In this document: positions 9,377 through 17,808 of the stretch, piece by piece
Layout: each line of letters begins with the position of its first letter
Numbering within the stretch: the stretch's first letter is position 1
Origin: Leptolyngbya sp. DLM2.Bin15
Lineage (GTDB): Bacteria; Cyanobacteriota; Cyanobacteriia; RECH01
Assembly: GCA_007694125.1 (NCBI GenBank)
Contig: RECH01000287.1
Location: 1 to 48,499, forward strand
Direction of reading: 5' to 3'
Length of the DNA: 48,499 nt
Position numbers and translations under genes: made by a program
The notes under the pieces: generated by a model
What the model was told of the DNA's origin: nothing
Databases searched by the model: none
What the model saw: the letters and a program-made list of their open reading frames with translations, nothing else

Positions 9377-9382
9377 AACTTA
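9377..9382 (-). promoter_or_regulatory. Candidate ntcA promoter -10 element
   Basis: TAAGTT on the minus strand fits the TAN3T pattern of NtcA-activated promoters. It starts 18 bases after the candidate NtcA operator; about 20-23 is more usual, so the assignment is tentative. A second overlapping TAAGTT begins five bases earlier. Confidence 0.3.
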
Positions 9383-9400
9383 ACTTATGGGTGCTTTTTT

Positions 9401-9414
9401 GTGCTCCATGCTAC
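9401..9414 (-). promoter_or_regulatory. Candidate NtcA-binding site upstream of ntcA
   Basis: The minus strand reads GTAGCATGGAGCAC, i.e. GTA-N8-CAC, one base from the GTA-N8-TAC consensus and matching the looser GT-N10-AC. It lies about 145 bp upstream of the ntcA start. Autoregulation of ntcA through such a site is known in cyanobacteria. A single 14-base match with one mismatch is weak evidence alone. Confidence 0.45.
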
Positions 9415-9803
9415 ATATTTTTTGAGTCTTTGAGAAAGAAGATGTTGAGTTTAGCAAAGGAGGGGGGGCGATCGCTAGGAATAGCAAGGATTTTCGCTCC
9501 ATAGCCATCAGCGTCAACACTAAGCCTAGCGTTAATGTTTGTATCTATACCCTACCAATAGGTTGCTGACCGGGCATCAGGTACGCCAATCGCTCACCCA
9601 GCAATTCTTGGGATTGTCCTCTATCTTTATGTCCCCATTTTTCAGTATTCTCCTAATGGCGATCGCATCTAGCCTGTTCCTCAGTTTGGGCCAAGCAAAC
9701 TAACGTTATGAGGTGACTTGGGAGCAGCATTGCGAAATCCTTGGCTGCCTCTCCCATCCCTGCGATCGCCACCTGGAATCTTTAAAGCTGTAAATCAACT
9801 GTC

Positions 9804-10580
9804 ATGCTGAACCTGACCGGAAAAAATGCCCTCGTAACCGGCATTGCCAACAATCGTTCCATTGCCTGGGGCATCGCTCAGCAACTGCATCAAGCGGGTG
9901 CAAACCTCGGCATCACCTACCTCCCAGACGATAAGGGGCGGATGGAAAACAAGGTGGCTGAGTTGGTTGAACCCCTACAACCCAGCTTATTCCTGCCCTG
10001 TAACGTCCAAGATGACGAACAGATCGAGACGCTGTTTCAAACGGTGCAAGAGCAATGGGGCAAGATCGACATTTTGATCCACTGTCTAGCCTTTGCCCGA
10101 CGAGATGACCTCACCGGCAACTTTAGCCAAACCTCCCGCCCAGGGTTCACCACGGCGTTGGATATCAGCACCTACTCCTTGGTCAAGCTTAGCCAGGGGG
10201 CAGCAGCGCTGATGAGCGAGGGAGGCAGCATCGTCACCCTCACCTACCTCGGGGGCGTCAAGGTGATACCCAACTATAATGTAATGGGGGTGGCCAAGGC
10301 GGCCCTAGAGATGAGCGTGCGCTACCTAGCAGCGGAACTGGGCCCTCAGAACATCCGCGTCAATGCCATTTCAGCCGGCCCGATTCGCACCCTAGCTTCA
10401 TCGGCGATCGGCGGCATCCTCGACATGATCCACCACGTGGAAGAAATCGCGCCACTACGACGCACCGTCACCCAAACGGAAGTGGGCAACACCGCCGCCT
10501 TCCTCTGTAGCGATCTGTCCAGTGGAATCACAGGGCAGGTGGTCTACGTGGATGCGGGCTACGAGATTATGGGCATGTAG
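9804..10580 (+). CDS. fabI: Enoyl-[acyl-carrier-protein] reductase (NADH), FabI
   Basis: A 258-residue short-chain dehydrogenase-like enzyme that reduces trans-2-enoyl-ACP in the last step of each fatty-acid elongation cycle. The nucleotide-binding loop is of the FabI type ([15 protein letters not shown], residues 11-25) rather than the classic TGxxxGIG. The active site shows TYLGG with Tyr148 and YNVMGVAK with Tyr158, Met161 and Lys165, the FabI arrangement. Length is normal for the family. It heads a plus-strand run with hisB 44 bp downstream; sharing a transcript is likely but not shown. Confidence 0.97.
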   Translation: MLNLTGKNALVTGIANNRSIAWGIAQQLHQAGANLGITYLPDDKGRMENKVAELVEPLQPSLFLPCNVQDDEQIETLFQTVQEQWGKIDILIHCLAFARRDDLTGNFSQTSRPGFTTALDISTYSLVKLSQGAAALMSEGGSIVTLTYLGGVKVIPNYNVMGVAKAALEMSVRYLAAELGPQNIRVNAISAGPIRTLASSAIGGILDMIHHVEEIAPLRRTVTQTEVGNTAAFLCSDLSSGITGQVVYVDAGYEIMGM

Positions 10581-10624
10581 GCAGGGGCAGCAGCTCGGTT
10601 CAATCGTTACACAGGGGTAGGGAT

Positions 10625-11266
10625 ATGCAAACACGCGATCGCCAACAGTTGGAAGGATCGGGGGGGCTAGAGTTTCCCTTGCGCACCGCGTCGGTGAGTC
10701 GCGCAACGCAGGAAACCAATGTCCAGGTCAGTGTCAATGTGGATGGGCAAGGGATCGCCAACGTGGATACGGGCATTCCTTTCCTTGACCATATGCTGCA
10801 TCAGATCTCCTCCCATGGACTGCTGGATCTGGATATCCAAGCCCAGGGCGACATTGAAATTGATGATCACCACACCAATGAAGATGTGGGCATTACCCTA
10901 GGGCAGGCGCTGCACCAGGCCTTGGGCGATCGCAAGGGCATTGTCCGGTTTGGCCATTTCATCGCCCCCCTCGATGAGGCCTTAGTGCAGGTGAGCCTTG
11001 ATTTTTCAGGACGCCCCCACCTTAGCTATGGCCTAGAGATTCCCACCCAACGCGTGGGCAGCTACGACACCCAGCTCGTGCGAGAGTTCTTCGTTGCCGT
11101 GGTCAACCACAGCCAAATGACGCTACATATTCGCCAACTGGATGGCATCAACTCCCATCACATCATCGAAGCCACCTTCAAGGCCTTCGCCCGCGCCATG
11201 CGCATGGCCCTGGAGATCGATCCCCGCCGAGCGCATTTGATTCCTAGCTCCAAGGGTGTTTTGTAG
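10625..11266 (+). CDS. hisB: Imidazoleglycerol-phosphate dehydratase
   Basis: A 213-residue enzyme that dehydrates imidazoleglycerol phosphate to imidazole-acetol phosphate in histidine synthesis. Metal-binding segments FLDHMLHQ (53-60) and DHHTNEDVG (81-89) are intact, as is the second half-repeat with [15 protein letters not shown]. It is the monofunctional form without a phosphatase domain. The first ~18 residues are not conserved, but the ATG follows a GGTAGGG stretch that can serve as ribosome-binding site. nei begins 14 bp after its stop, suggesting co-transcription. Confidence 0.97.
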   Translation: MQTRDRQQLEGSGGLEFPLRTASVSRATQETNVQVSVNVDGQGIANVDTGIPFLDHMLHQISSHGLLDLDIQAQGDIEIDDHHTNEDVGITLGQALHQALGDRKGIVRFGHFIAPLDEALVQVSLDFSGRPHLSYGLEIPTQRVGSYDTQLVREFFVAVVNHSQMTLHIRQLDGINSHHIIEATFKAFARAMRMALEIDPRRAHLIPSSKGVL

Positions 11267-11280
11267 GGCAAGGACATCCT

Positions 11281-12111
11281 ATGCCAGAAGGGCCAGAAAT
11301 TCGCCGAGCAGCGGATGCGATCGCTGCTGCCGTGGTCAACCAACCCATTCAAGACCTGTTTTTTGCCTTCGATCGCCTCAAGCCCTACGCTGAATCCCTA
11401 GCCCGCCAGCGGATTACCGCCGTGCAGACCAAGGGCAAGGCAATTCTCCTCCGGTTCGACCATCGGCTCGCGATTTATAGCCACAACCAGTTGTATGGGG
11501 TGTGGATGATTCGGCGTGCCTACGCCTTTCCCAACACAAAACGCCAGCTTCGCCTAGCCATTCACACCGCCACCACATCCGCCCTGCTCTACAGCGCCTC
11601 AGACATTGAGGTGCTCACCGACCATGAGATCGATCACCATCCCTTCCTCAGCAAGCTAGGGCCCGATGTATTGGATGCCAACACCACCATCGAACAGGTG
11701 GGCGATCGCCTCCTTGATGCAAAATTTCGGCGACGGCGCTTGGGCTCTCTCCTGCTCGACCAGCATTTTCTCTGCGGTCTAGGCAACTACCTGAGAAGCG
11801 AAGTCCTATTTGTAGCCGGGCTACATCCCAGCCATCGCCCCATGGATTGCCCCAAGGATGCCCTGTATCGGCTAGCCGAGGCAGCGATCGCCCTCTCCCG
11901 CCGCTCCTACGAAACCGGCGGCATCACCAACGACCTAGAGCGAGCCCAGCACCTCAAGCAACAAGGCCATCCCCGCCGCGACTATCGCCACTACGTCTTT
12001 GCCCGCAGCGGTAAGCCCTGCTACACCTGCGGCACCAGTATTGTGAAAGACATTGCCGGAGGGCGGCGATATTACGCTTGCCCCACCTGCCAGCCTGGCC
12101 CATATCCATAG
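11281..12111 (+). CDS. nei: Endonuclease VIII-like DNA glycosylase (Nei)
   Basis: A 276-residue Fpg/Nei-family base-excision enzyme. It removes oxidised bases and nicks the abasic strand. After Met removal the catalytic N-terminal Pro and following Glu (MPEGPEIRRAAD) are present. The start as called is therefore fixed. The helix-two-turn-helix region reads DQHFLCGLGNYLRSEVLF. A C-terminal zinc finger has Cys247, Cys250, Cys267 and Cys270. The PEGPEIRRAAD start and overall layout favour Nei over MutM. It is the last gene of the fabI-hisB-nei run and converges on the PAM68-like gene. Confidence 0.93.
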   Translation: MPEGPEIRRAADAIAAAVVNQPIQDLFFAFDRLKPYAESLARQRITAVQTKGKAILLRFDHRLAIYSHNQLYGVWMIRRAYAFPNTKRQLRLAIHTATTSALLYSASDIEVLTDHEIDHHPFLSKLGPDVLDANTTIEQVGDRLLDAKFRRRRLGSLLLDQHFLCGLGNYLRSEVLFVAGLHPSHRPMDCPKDALYRLAEAAIALSRRSYETGGITNDLERAQHLKQQGHPRRDYRHYVFARSGKPCYTCGTSIVKDIAGGRRYYACPTCQPGPYP

Positions 12112-12234
12112 CAAAACCTGTCCCCAACCCATCCGGTGCTGAGAACAGATTCATGGACATGATCATAAAAACTCCGGGACAAGAGATTCAAGCACTCTCA
12201 AGGATCTCATCGCCGCAGTCTGATCGCCGAATCG

Positions 12235-12717
12235 TTAGGAAGACTTTTTAGAACTGCGCCAGGCCTCGGTCATGCGCCCGAAGTTGAGGCGAAACTCACC
12301 CCAGCCCAAGCGACTGCCCGCCGAGTCTTCATCCCAGGATGCCGACAGCACTCCATAGCTCAGGCCCACAACGCCTAGACCGAAAAACCCTAAACTGACC
12401 AGCAGCACCGCTGTTGGAGGCAGCTTAAAGAGGTCTTGGGTCACCACCACATAGCTGACAATAAATGTGGATATCCCCAGCACCGTCGGCACACCGCAAA
12501 ACAGCGCCATGCGTCGAATCATGCGGCGGCTGACCACCTCGGGGATGGCCGAATTAGCGCTGGGCGATCGCTTAGCAGTCGATGCTGCCGATGCAGACGA
12601 GGCAGGACGGCTTGTTGCAGCCGGGGCAGGCTTTTTCTCCGTCTTTTTGCGGTTGCTAGACGGCTCAAACGGAAGGCGATCGGCGTCGGTCGATTTGTCG
12701 TTTGACTTAGACCCCAT
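12235..12717 (-). CDS. PAM68-like membrane protein (DUF3464)
   Basis: A 160-residue protein with a charged, Ala/Ser/Pro-rich N-terminal half and two membrane segments at about 70-92 and 102-124. The C-terminal segment with SWDEDSAGSRLGWGEF is a hallmark of the PAM68 family. In plants and Synechocystis, PAM68 helps photosystem II assembly in the thylakoid membrane. It begins 5 bp after the rpsO stop, so it is probably translated from the rpsO transcript. Confidence 0.88.
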   Translation of the reverse strand: MGSKSNDKSTDADRLPFEPSSNRKKTEKKPAPAATSRPASSASAASTAKRSPSANSAIPEVVSRRMIRRMALFCGVPTVLGISTFIVSYVVVTQDLFKLPPTAVLLVSLGFFGLGVVGLSYGVLSASWDEDSAGSRLGWGEFRLNFGRMTEAWRSSKKSS

Positions 12718-12722
12718 GGCGC

Positions 12723-12992
12723 TTAACCGCGAATGCCAAGACGGGTAATCAGGGCGCGATAGCGGTCTTGATCATGCTTGAGAATGTAGGCGAGGAGCCG
12801 TTTCCGGTGACCAATAATTTTCAGCAAGCCACGCCGGGAGGAGTGATCCTTCTTGTTGACCTTTAGGTGGGCACTGAGCTGGTTAATGCGCTCGGTGAGC
12901 ATGGCCACCTGTACATCGGCCGATCCGGTATCGGTTTCGTGGACTTGGAAGTCGGTGATAATCTTTTGTTTTTGCTCTTGAAACAAAGCCAT
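12723..12992 (-). CDS. rpsO: 30S ribosomal protein S15
   Basis: An 89-residue small-subunit ribosomal protein binding the central domain of 16S rRNA. Conserved blocks: [29 protein letters not shown] and RKRLLAYI. I chose the ATG giving MALFQEQKQ, the usual start and length; an upstream start at 13013 would add MIENRRP. S15 often represses its own mRNA, but I see no specific structure here. The PAM68-like gene follows within 5 bp. Confidence 0.97.
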   Translation of the reverse strand: MALFQEQKQKIITDFQVHETDTGSADVQVAMLTERINQLSAHLKVNKKDHSSRRGLLKIIGHRKRLLAYILKHDQDRYRALITRLGIRG

Positions 12993-13090
12993 GGGTCGTC
13001 TGTTCTCTATCAACGCAGTCGAAGCTACTCATCATATCATAGCCGGTCATGCTGCTGGAAGGGTACCTTAGCAGCCGGACTCCAACCTAG

Positions 13091-13720
13091 CTAGTCACGG
13101 CTCAGCCAGGCGATCGCTTCCCGAATCCACAGCTCCACATCCGTACTTTTCGACAGCGTGGAATAGTGCCCCACCGTCCGCAGGGCTTCCATAATCTCTT
13201 GGGGGCTGTAGCCCAAGGCCATCAGGGTAATTTCCACATCTTCCTGCACGGCAGGCACAGGAGCGGCATCAGGAGCACTGGTCATCAGCCCCGATTGATG
13301 TCGCCACTCGGCTAATTTACTGCGCAATTCCAAGGAAATCCGCTCCGCCGTCTTTGCCCCCACACCGGGCGTGCGGGACAGCATTCGGATATTGCTGGAC
13401 ACGATCGCTTGCACCAGATCTTGAATGCCTAGGGTATCCAGCAGCGCTAGGGCAAGCTGAGGGCCAATGCCGCTCACGGCAATCAGTTGACGAAATAAAT
13501 CGCGCTCTGCCGGCGAGAGGAAGCCAAAGAAACTTTGCTGATCATCGCGCCAGTGCAGATGGGTGAACACCTGCGCCGATGTACCGAGGGTGAAGGTGCT
13601 GAGGCTACGCGGCAGAATTTGCAGCTCATAGCCAATGTGGTTCACCTCCAAAATCAGCAGCCAGCGGTTATTGGGCAGGGCTTGCAGGGCAGCAACGGTG
13701 CCCGTGAGGTAGCTAATCAT
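13091..13720 (-). CDS. ruvA: Holliday junction branch migration protein RuvA
   Basis: A 209-residue DNA-binding subunit that forms tetramers on Holliday junctions and loads the RuvB motor. The N-terminal OB-fold is followed by helix-hairpin-helix motifs (VSGIGPQLALALLDTL and TPGVGAKTAERISLEL) and by the C-terminal RuvB-binding domain (ITLMALGYSPQEIMEAL). Its ATG directly abuts the TGA of the upstream spp gene, so translation is likely coupled. ruvB is not in the window. Confidence 0.97.
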   Translation of the reverse strand: MISYLTGTVAALQALPNNRWLLILEVNHIGYELQILPRSLSTFTLGTSAQVFTHLHWRDDQQSFFGFLSPAERDLFRQLIAVSGIGPQLALALLDTLGIQDLVQAIVSSNIRMLSRTPGVGAKTAERISLELRSKLAEWRHQSGLMTSAPDAAPVPAVQEDVEITLMALGYSPQEIMEALRTVGHYSTLSKSTDVELWIREAIAWLSRD

Positions 13721-14476
13721 TCAACTGGGATCTAAAAAGCCAAAATGGTGGAGTCCTTGCAGAATACCACCGGCACAGGGGCGATCGGCGAGAAAGCGAT
13801 CGCTAGATGGATGGTGATGATGCCAGGTGATTAACTCCGGCTTTGCATTACCGACAATAATGCCCTTCGCCTCAGCATGGTCATACATGGCCCGGTCATT
13901 CCCCGAATCACCACAGACCACCGTGCGCTCCGGCGGCATCTGGAACATCCGCTGCAAGAACTGCACCGCCGCCCCCTTATTGCCGTGGCGCGGCAGTAGA
14001 TCCAGATCCACACCACTGCTGTAGACCACCTGCACCGCTAGCCCCGCCTGCTGAAAGGCAGATTGGAGCAACAGCAGCAGGCGATCGCCCTCCTCGGATT
14101 CAACATAGTAGCTCAGCTTATGGGGCAATTGTTCCGACGCGGGCTGAGGCGTTAACTCAGAATAGCGGGCGGCGATCGCTGCCACCTGGTGACGATCCCA
14201 ACCTTGGTTAAGATGCTCGACCCACCCCGGATCCGGGGTGGAACTCTTGCCGACATAAATCTCGGTGCCCACCGCCAACACCCGCACATCCGGCTCCAGC
14301 AACGCCACCTCACGGGTGAGTTGGTCATACCGGGTAGGCGATCGCCCCGTGGAATAGACCAGGATAGTACCGTAGCGATCGCGATGCTGGGCCAGGCAAT
14401 GGTTCAAGTAAGCCAACGCTACAGGATCACCGACCAGAGTTCCATCTAAATCTGTGATGAACAAAAAGGGAGACAC
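13721..14476 (-). CDS. spp: Sucrose-phosphate phosphatase (HAD superfamily)
   Basis: A 251-residue HAD phosphatase of the S6PP family that releases sucrose from sucrose-6-phosphate, the last step of sucrose synthesis. The nucleophile motif FITDLDGTLVGD lies at the N-terminus, with YSTGRSPTRY as motif II, a Lys in RHGNKGAA, and the acid motif VVCGDSGNDRAMY. Length matches stand-alone cyanobacterial SPP. The GDSGND motif and the VSSGVDLDLLP-type segment (YSSGVDLDLLP) point to SPP rather than to mannosyl- or glucosyl-glycerol phosphatases, which remain the alternative. The sucrose-phosphate synthase gene is not here. Confidence 0.87.
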   Translation of the reverse strand: MSPFLFITDLDGTLVGDPVALAYLNHCLAQHRDRYGTILVYSTGRSPTRYDQLTREVALLEPDVRVLAVGTEIYVGKSSTPDPGWVEHLNQGWDRHQVAAIAARYSELTPQPASEQLPHKLSYYVESEEGDRLLLLLQSAFQQAGLAVQVVYSSGVDLDLLPRHGNKGAAVQFLQRMFQMPPERTVVCGDSGNDRAMYDHAEAKGIIVGNAKPELITWHHHHPSSDRFLADRPCAGGILQGLHHFGFLDPS

Positions 14477-14633
14477 CAGATTTCCTCAACACAACAACCA
14501 GGCTTCAAGAGCTACGTTACGAAAGCGAGTTGCTGAGGTCAAGCGGTTACCCCAACATTTCTCCCGCCAATCACAATCCCCACAAAATCACCGCAAAATA
14601 TTGCCCCTTGCAGTGTAGACCGCCGATTACACC

Positions 14634-14737
14634 GCTGACAAAACTCCTGCAATCCTGATTCCCTCGTAGGCTGGGCTAGCGTCAGCGTAACCCAACAGAA
14701 TCTAGGCCAATACTGGGTTTCCCGTTGCTCCACCCAG
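14634..14737 (+). repeat. Dispersed repeat family A, copy 1
   Basis: About 104 bp, similar to 16858-16969 on the same strand and to 47569-47680 on the opposite strand. It shares CTCGTAGG.TGGG.TAGCGTC, AGCGT.ACCCAAC and TACTGGGTTT. This copy is the most divergent of the three. The core GGGCTAGCGTCAGCGTAACCC can fold into a short hairpin. Confidence 0.85.
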
Positions 14738-14781
14738 TCTGCGCAACTTGGTCAGTCAACCAGCTCATGAATTCAGCGCGC

Positions 14782-14815
14782 AAAAAAAGCGCCCCTGTCT
14801 GTTGACAGCGACGCT
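14782..14815 (-). terminator. Intrinsic terminator of the thrC/ThiS-like genes
   Basis: On the minus strand AGCGTCGCTGTC and GACAGGGGCGCT pair at 11 of 12 positions around an AACA loop and are followed by seven T. It lies 33-66 bp past the stop of the ThiS-like gene. Confidence 0.88.
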
Positions 14816-14847
14816 CCTAGTACACGAGAACTTTTTGGGAGGCTCGA

Positions 14848-15123
14848 TCAGCCGCCCGCCACCGCTGGCACAATGCTGACTTCATCACCATCCTGCAGAA
14901 CCGTACCGGCCCCATCCAGGAAGCGAATATCTTCGCTATTGACGTAGAAATTGATGAAGCGCCGCAATTCGCCTTGGTCATCACAGAGCCGCGCCCGAAT
15001 GCCAGGGTAGGCTTGCTCCAGAGCATCAAGCAATTCGGTAATCGTGCCGCCATTGCATTCAATGGTGGCTTGATCGCGGGTAAATTTTTGGAGCGGAGTT
15101 GGAATCAGTACCTTAACAGCCAT
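14848..15123 (-). CDS. MoaD/ThiS-family sulfur-carrier protein
   Basis: A 91-residue ubiquitin-fold protein ending exactly in Gly-Gly, the end that is adenylated and thiocarboxylated in ThiS, MoaD and CysO. Typical segments are [17 protein letters not shown] and [17 protein letters not shown]. It lies 74 bp downstream of thrC on the same strand, and a good terminator follows, so the two form a unit. Such carriers next to PLP enzymes can feed sulfur for amino-acid synthesis (CysO with CysM in mycobacteria). No E1-like activating enzyme or Mec-type protease is nearby. Sulfur supply for molybdopterin or thiamin is the alternative. Confidence 0.87.
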   Translation of the reverse strand: MAVKVLIPTPLQKFTRDQATIECNGGTITELLDALEQAYPGIRARLCDDQGELRRFINFYVNSEDIRFLDGAGTVLQDGDEVSIVPAVAGG

Positions 15124-15197
15124 AGTTCAGTGAATGTGAATCGTTCCTGTGAATTGCCTGGACATTAAACGTCGGACTAACCTAGTCTACGACTGGT

Positions 15198-16505
15198 CTA
15201 GACCAAAACTTGCTGCCACTCCAAGCGATCCAGAGTGCGCGATCGCTCTAGGGCACGCTCAAAGCTTTCTAGCTTCGGCTCGATGGTGAAGGGCTCGCCC
15301 ACGCAGCCCTGGACAGCTTCTTGGGTCTTGAGACCATTGCCGGTGATGTAGACAACGGTGGTTTCTTCAGGGTCAATCTTGCCAGCTTCCACCAGCTTCT
15401 TCAGCACAGCAATGGTGGTGCCGCCAGCGGTTTCCGTGAACACACCTTCGGTTTCTGCCAGCAGGCGGATACCGTCGATGATTTCTTCATCCGTGACCGA
15501 CTCAATGTTGCCGTTAGTCTTCCGCGCCACTTCCAGAGCATAGACACCATCCGCAGGATTACCAATCGCGATGGACTTAGCAATGGTGCTGGGTTTCACA
15601 GGATTGATGAAGTCCCGTCCTTCTTCAAAGGCTTGGGCAATGGGAGAGCAGCCTAGGGCTTGAGCGCCGCTAAACCGCACCGCCTTGTCTTCTACTAAGC
15701 CCACATTGATGAACTCTTGGAAACCCTTATAGATCTTGGTGAACAGGGAGCCCGATGCCAGCGGCGCAACGATGTGATCCGGCAACTGCCAGCCTAGCTG
15801 TTCTGCAACTTCATAGCCCAGGGTCTTGGAACCCTCGGAATAGTAAGGACGTAGGTTGATGTTCACGAAGCCCCAACCTTGGGTGTTGGCCACTTCAGAA
15901 CAGAGGCGATTGACTTGGTCGTAGTTGCCCTTCACCGCCATGACCGTGGGGTTGTAGATCAGGGTGCCCAGCACTTTGCCGGCTTCTAGATCAGAGGGAA
16001 TGAATACACAGCAGTCTAGACCTGCATGGGCAGCGATCGCCGCCGTGGAGTTGGCCAAGTTGCCGGTGCTGGCGCAGGATACGGTGGAGAATCCTAGCTC
16101 CCGGGCCCGGGTCAGCGCCACAGACACCACCCGATCCTTGAAGCTCAGGGTCGGCATGTTGACCGCGTCATTTTTAATATAGAGACGCTTAAGACCTAGA
16201 CGACGAGCCAAGCGATTCGCCTGCAGCAGCGGCGTCATGCCCGTACCCACATCAATCGGATTGTCTGAGGTGACCGGCAAGAAATCGCGGTAGCGCCAGA
16301 TGGAGTTGGGGCCAGCTTGAATCGTCTCCCGCGTGACGGTGCGGCGGAGAAAGTCGTAGTCGTAGGTGACTTCTAGAGGGCCAAAACAAACATCTTCGCA
16401 AACGTGCAGCGCCTTGAGGTCATATTCTTCGCCACATTCTTTACAGCGAAGCGCCTTGATGGCGGTGGAACGGGTAGAACGGGGTGGTGCCTGAGTCATG
16501 GACAT
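15198..16505 (-). CDS. thrC: Threonine synthase
   Basis: A 435-residue fold-type II PLP enzyme converting O-phosphohomoserine to threonine. The PLP lysine is Lys123 in LSFKDRVVSVAL. The phosphate-binding loop reads CASTGNLANSTAAI. A small N-terminal cysteine cluster (Cys21, Cys24, Cys36, Cys40) looks like a zinc ribbon, common in this subfamily. A C-terminal TGNGLKTQEAV segment also fits. The ThiS-like gene lies downstream on the same transcript. The pairing leaves open whether a paralogue with another nucleophile is involved, but the sequence supports threonine synthase. Confidence 0.94.
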   Translation of the reverse strand: MSMTQAPPRSTRSTAIKALRCKECGEEYDLKALHVCEDVCFGPLEVTYDYDFLRRTVTRETIQAGPNSIWRYRDFLPVTSDNPIDVGTGMTPLLQANRLARRLGLKRLYIKNDAVNMPTLSFKDRVVSVALTRARELGFSTVSCASTGNLANSTAAIAAHAGLDCCVFIPSDLEAGKVLGTLIYNPTVMAVKGNYDQVNRLCSEVANTQGWGFVNINLRPYYSEGSKTLGYEVAEQLGWQLPDHIVAPLASGSLFTKIYKGFQEFINVGLVEDKAVRFSGAQALGCSPIAQAFEEGRDFINPVKPSTIAKSIAIGNPADGVYALEVARKTNGNIESVTDEEIIDGIRLLAETEGVFTETAGGTTIAVLKKLVEAGKIDPEETTVVYITGNGLKTQEAVQGCVGEPFTIEPKLESFERALERSRTLDRLEWQQVLV

Positions 16506-16857
16506 TCTCGTTGAGTACTAGGGTCTAAGCATTGGATGGTTCAGCGCTCACATTGGGGACTCACCAAGGTGGATAACCTCTAGGAGCGATCGCTCTACCT
16601 CAGATGAAATGGGCGATCCAGCAAGTTGCTTTCACCAAACTAGACCAGATAGTATCACGGGGCAAAACCACCGTCAAACAAAGCCGACTTTTTATGTCGG
16701 GATTCAAAAACATGAGAATTATCAGTGGTTTCAGCCATTACAAGAGAGTTGTCGCTGGTCTAAGGGCAAAAAAGAGAGCAGAGATTTTTGCACCGCATCT
16801 CCAGGCAACTTGCACCGACCGAAGATGGGAAGCTCTCCCAGGGCAAGATGCATCAGT

Positions 16858-16969
16858 CCTGATTGACAGACAAAACTCCTGCGATCTGGATCCTCTCGTA
16901 GGTTGGATTAGCGTCAGCGTGACCCAACGGAATCTAAGCTGGTACTGGGTTTGACGTTGCTCAACCTAA
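16858..16969 (+). repeat. Dispersed repeat family A, copy 2
   Basis: About 112 bp. It is nearly the same as copy 3 (47569-47680, opposite strand), with shared blocks such as CTGATTGAC, CTCCTGCGATC, AGCGTCAGCGTGACCCAACG and GGTACTGGGTTTGACGTTGC. Its right end abuts repeat B copy 2. Confidence 0.9.
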
Positions 16970-16970
16970 T

Positions 16971-17070
16971 GCTCTGAGGCGTAAGTAACTCGCCTATGTG
17001 CTGAAGCGAAAAACCTTGTGTGTCCTGGAATTCCTTTTCGCTTTTCTGTCTTCGTTCTTCTGTCTTCCAG
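16971..17070 (-). repeat. Dispersed repeat family B, copy 2
   Basis: About 100 bp, inverse to copy 1 at 1245-1354. It has the AGAAGAACGAAGACAGAAAA core and the GGCG.GTTACTT and CTCAGAG blocks. It forms the 3' part of a 110-codon minus-strand ORF of doubtful coding value. Confidence 0.8.
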
Positions 17071-17808
17071 TACTAGCTGTCCCATTAGCTTTTTGAAGGC
17101 ATCAAAGCAACGGATCAAACTCTCATCAAGTCTTGCTTCATTAATCGTTAGAAAACCCTGAGCACCTGCCATTTTATGGCGTGATTTCTTTATGGTATTC
17201 AGGAGTACATTATGCGATCGCCCTCGTCTTCTTTTACACCCATAAACAGTAGCGAATATTTCATTTTTAGGACTTTTATGAGCATGTCTTTTATGCATTG
17301 CTGAAAATTGATACCCATTGTAAAGCTCACGACCGATCTACCCCGTTACATATCGAAAATATGCGATCGTAAATTTTTAATTCTATAAACCTTGCCCGAT
17401 CGGCTCAAATCTAGGCAGGAATGGCCTGATCCCAGTTTTCACCTCTTTAAGCTGAGGGTGTAAGTCTCTCATATTTTGTCTACACTGTAGGTAGTAGAGA
17501 TCGCAAAAGATAGAGAATCATCTAGAAAAATGATAATTCCGTTTCTTCATTTTTTTAGACTTCTTCTACTCTCATAAAGCCTTAATCGAAAATCAATCTC
17601 ATATCTTTACACACCTTGATGAAAAGAGAAGGGAGAAATACCCAGAAATTAGGTAGCTTACCGAATTGTGGAGCACCCTAAGTTCTGACAGGATTAAAGC
17701 TAGATACTTTACGAACATCAAACCCGATTTAGTCTATGCCCGCCTTAAACACAAGCTTTAGTGGCTGTCACGCTCATTTACACGCACTCAGAAAGGTTAA
17801 ATACGTTT

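Larger units (their letters stand above)
9256..9803. other. Divergent ntcA-fabI promoter region
   Basis: This 548-bp spacer separates two divergent genes and must hold both promoters. Besides the NtcA-like site it has an AT-rich segment around 9350-9440 and scattered HIP1 sites. No ORF or RNA gene is recognisable. Confidence 0.5.
14477..14847. other. Spacer with repeat A copy 1 and a terminator
   Basis: This 371-bp gap carries repeat family A copy 1 (14634-14737) and a minus-strand terminator (14782-14815). The rest shows no gene. A minus-strand ORF at 14539-14733 runs through the repeat and is not credible. Confidence 0.6.
16506..17808. other. 1.3-kb gene-poor stretch with adjoining repeats A and B
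   Basis: No convincing gene. It contains repeat A copy 2 joined to repeat B copy 2 (16858-17070). ORFs at 16604-16954 (+) and 16966-17298 (-) run into the repeats and show no recognisable domain. From about 17300 to 17760 the DNA is markedly richer in A+T than the neighbouring genes and likely holds the promoter of the zinc-ribbon gene. Confidence 0.55.

Noticed and set aside
16604-16954. A 116-codon plus-strand ORF
   Set aside because: Its last third lies in repeat A and the rest shows no motif; no good ribosome site.
16966-17298. A 110-codon minus-strand ORF
   Set aside because: A third of it is repeat B copy 2; the remainder, rich in Lys and Arg, matches no family I know. Kept only as a note within the repeat findings.
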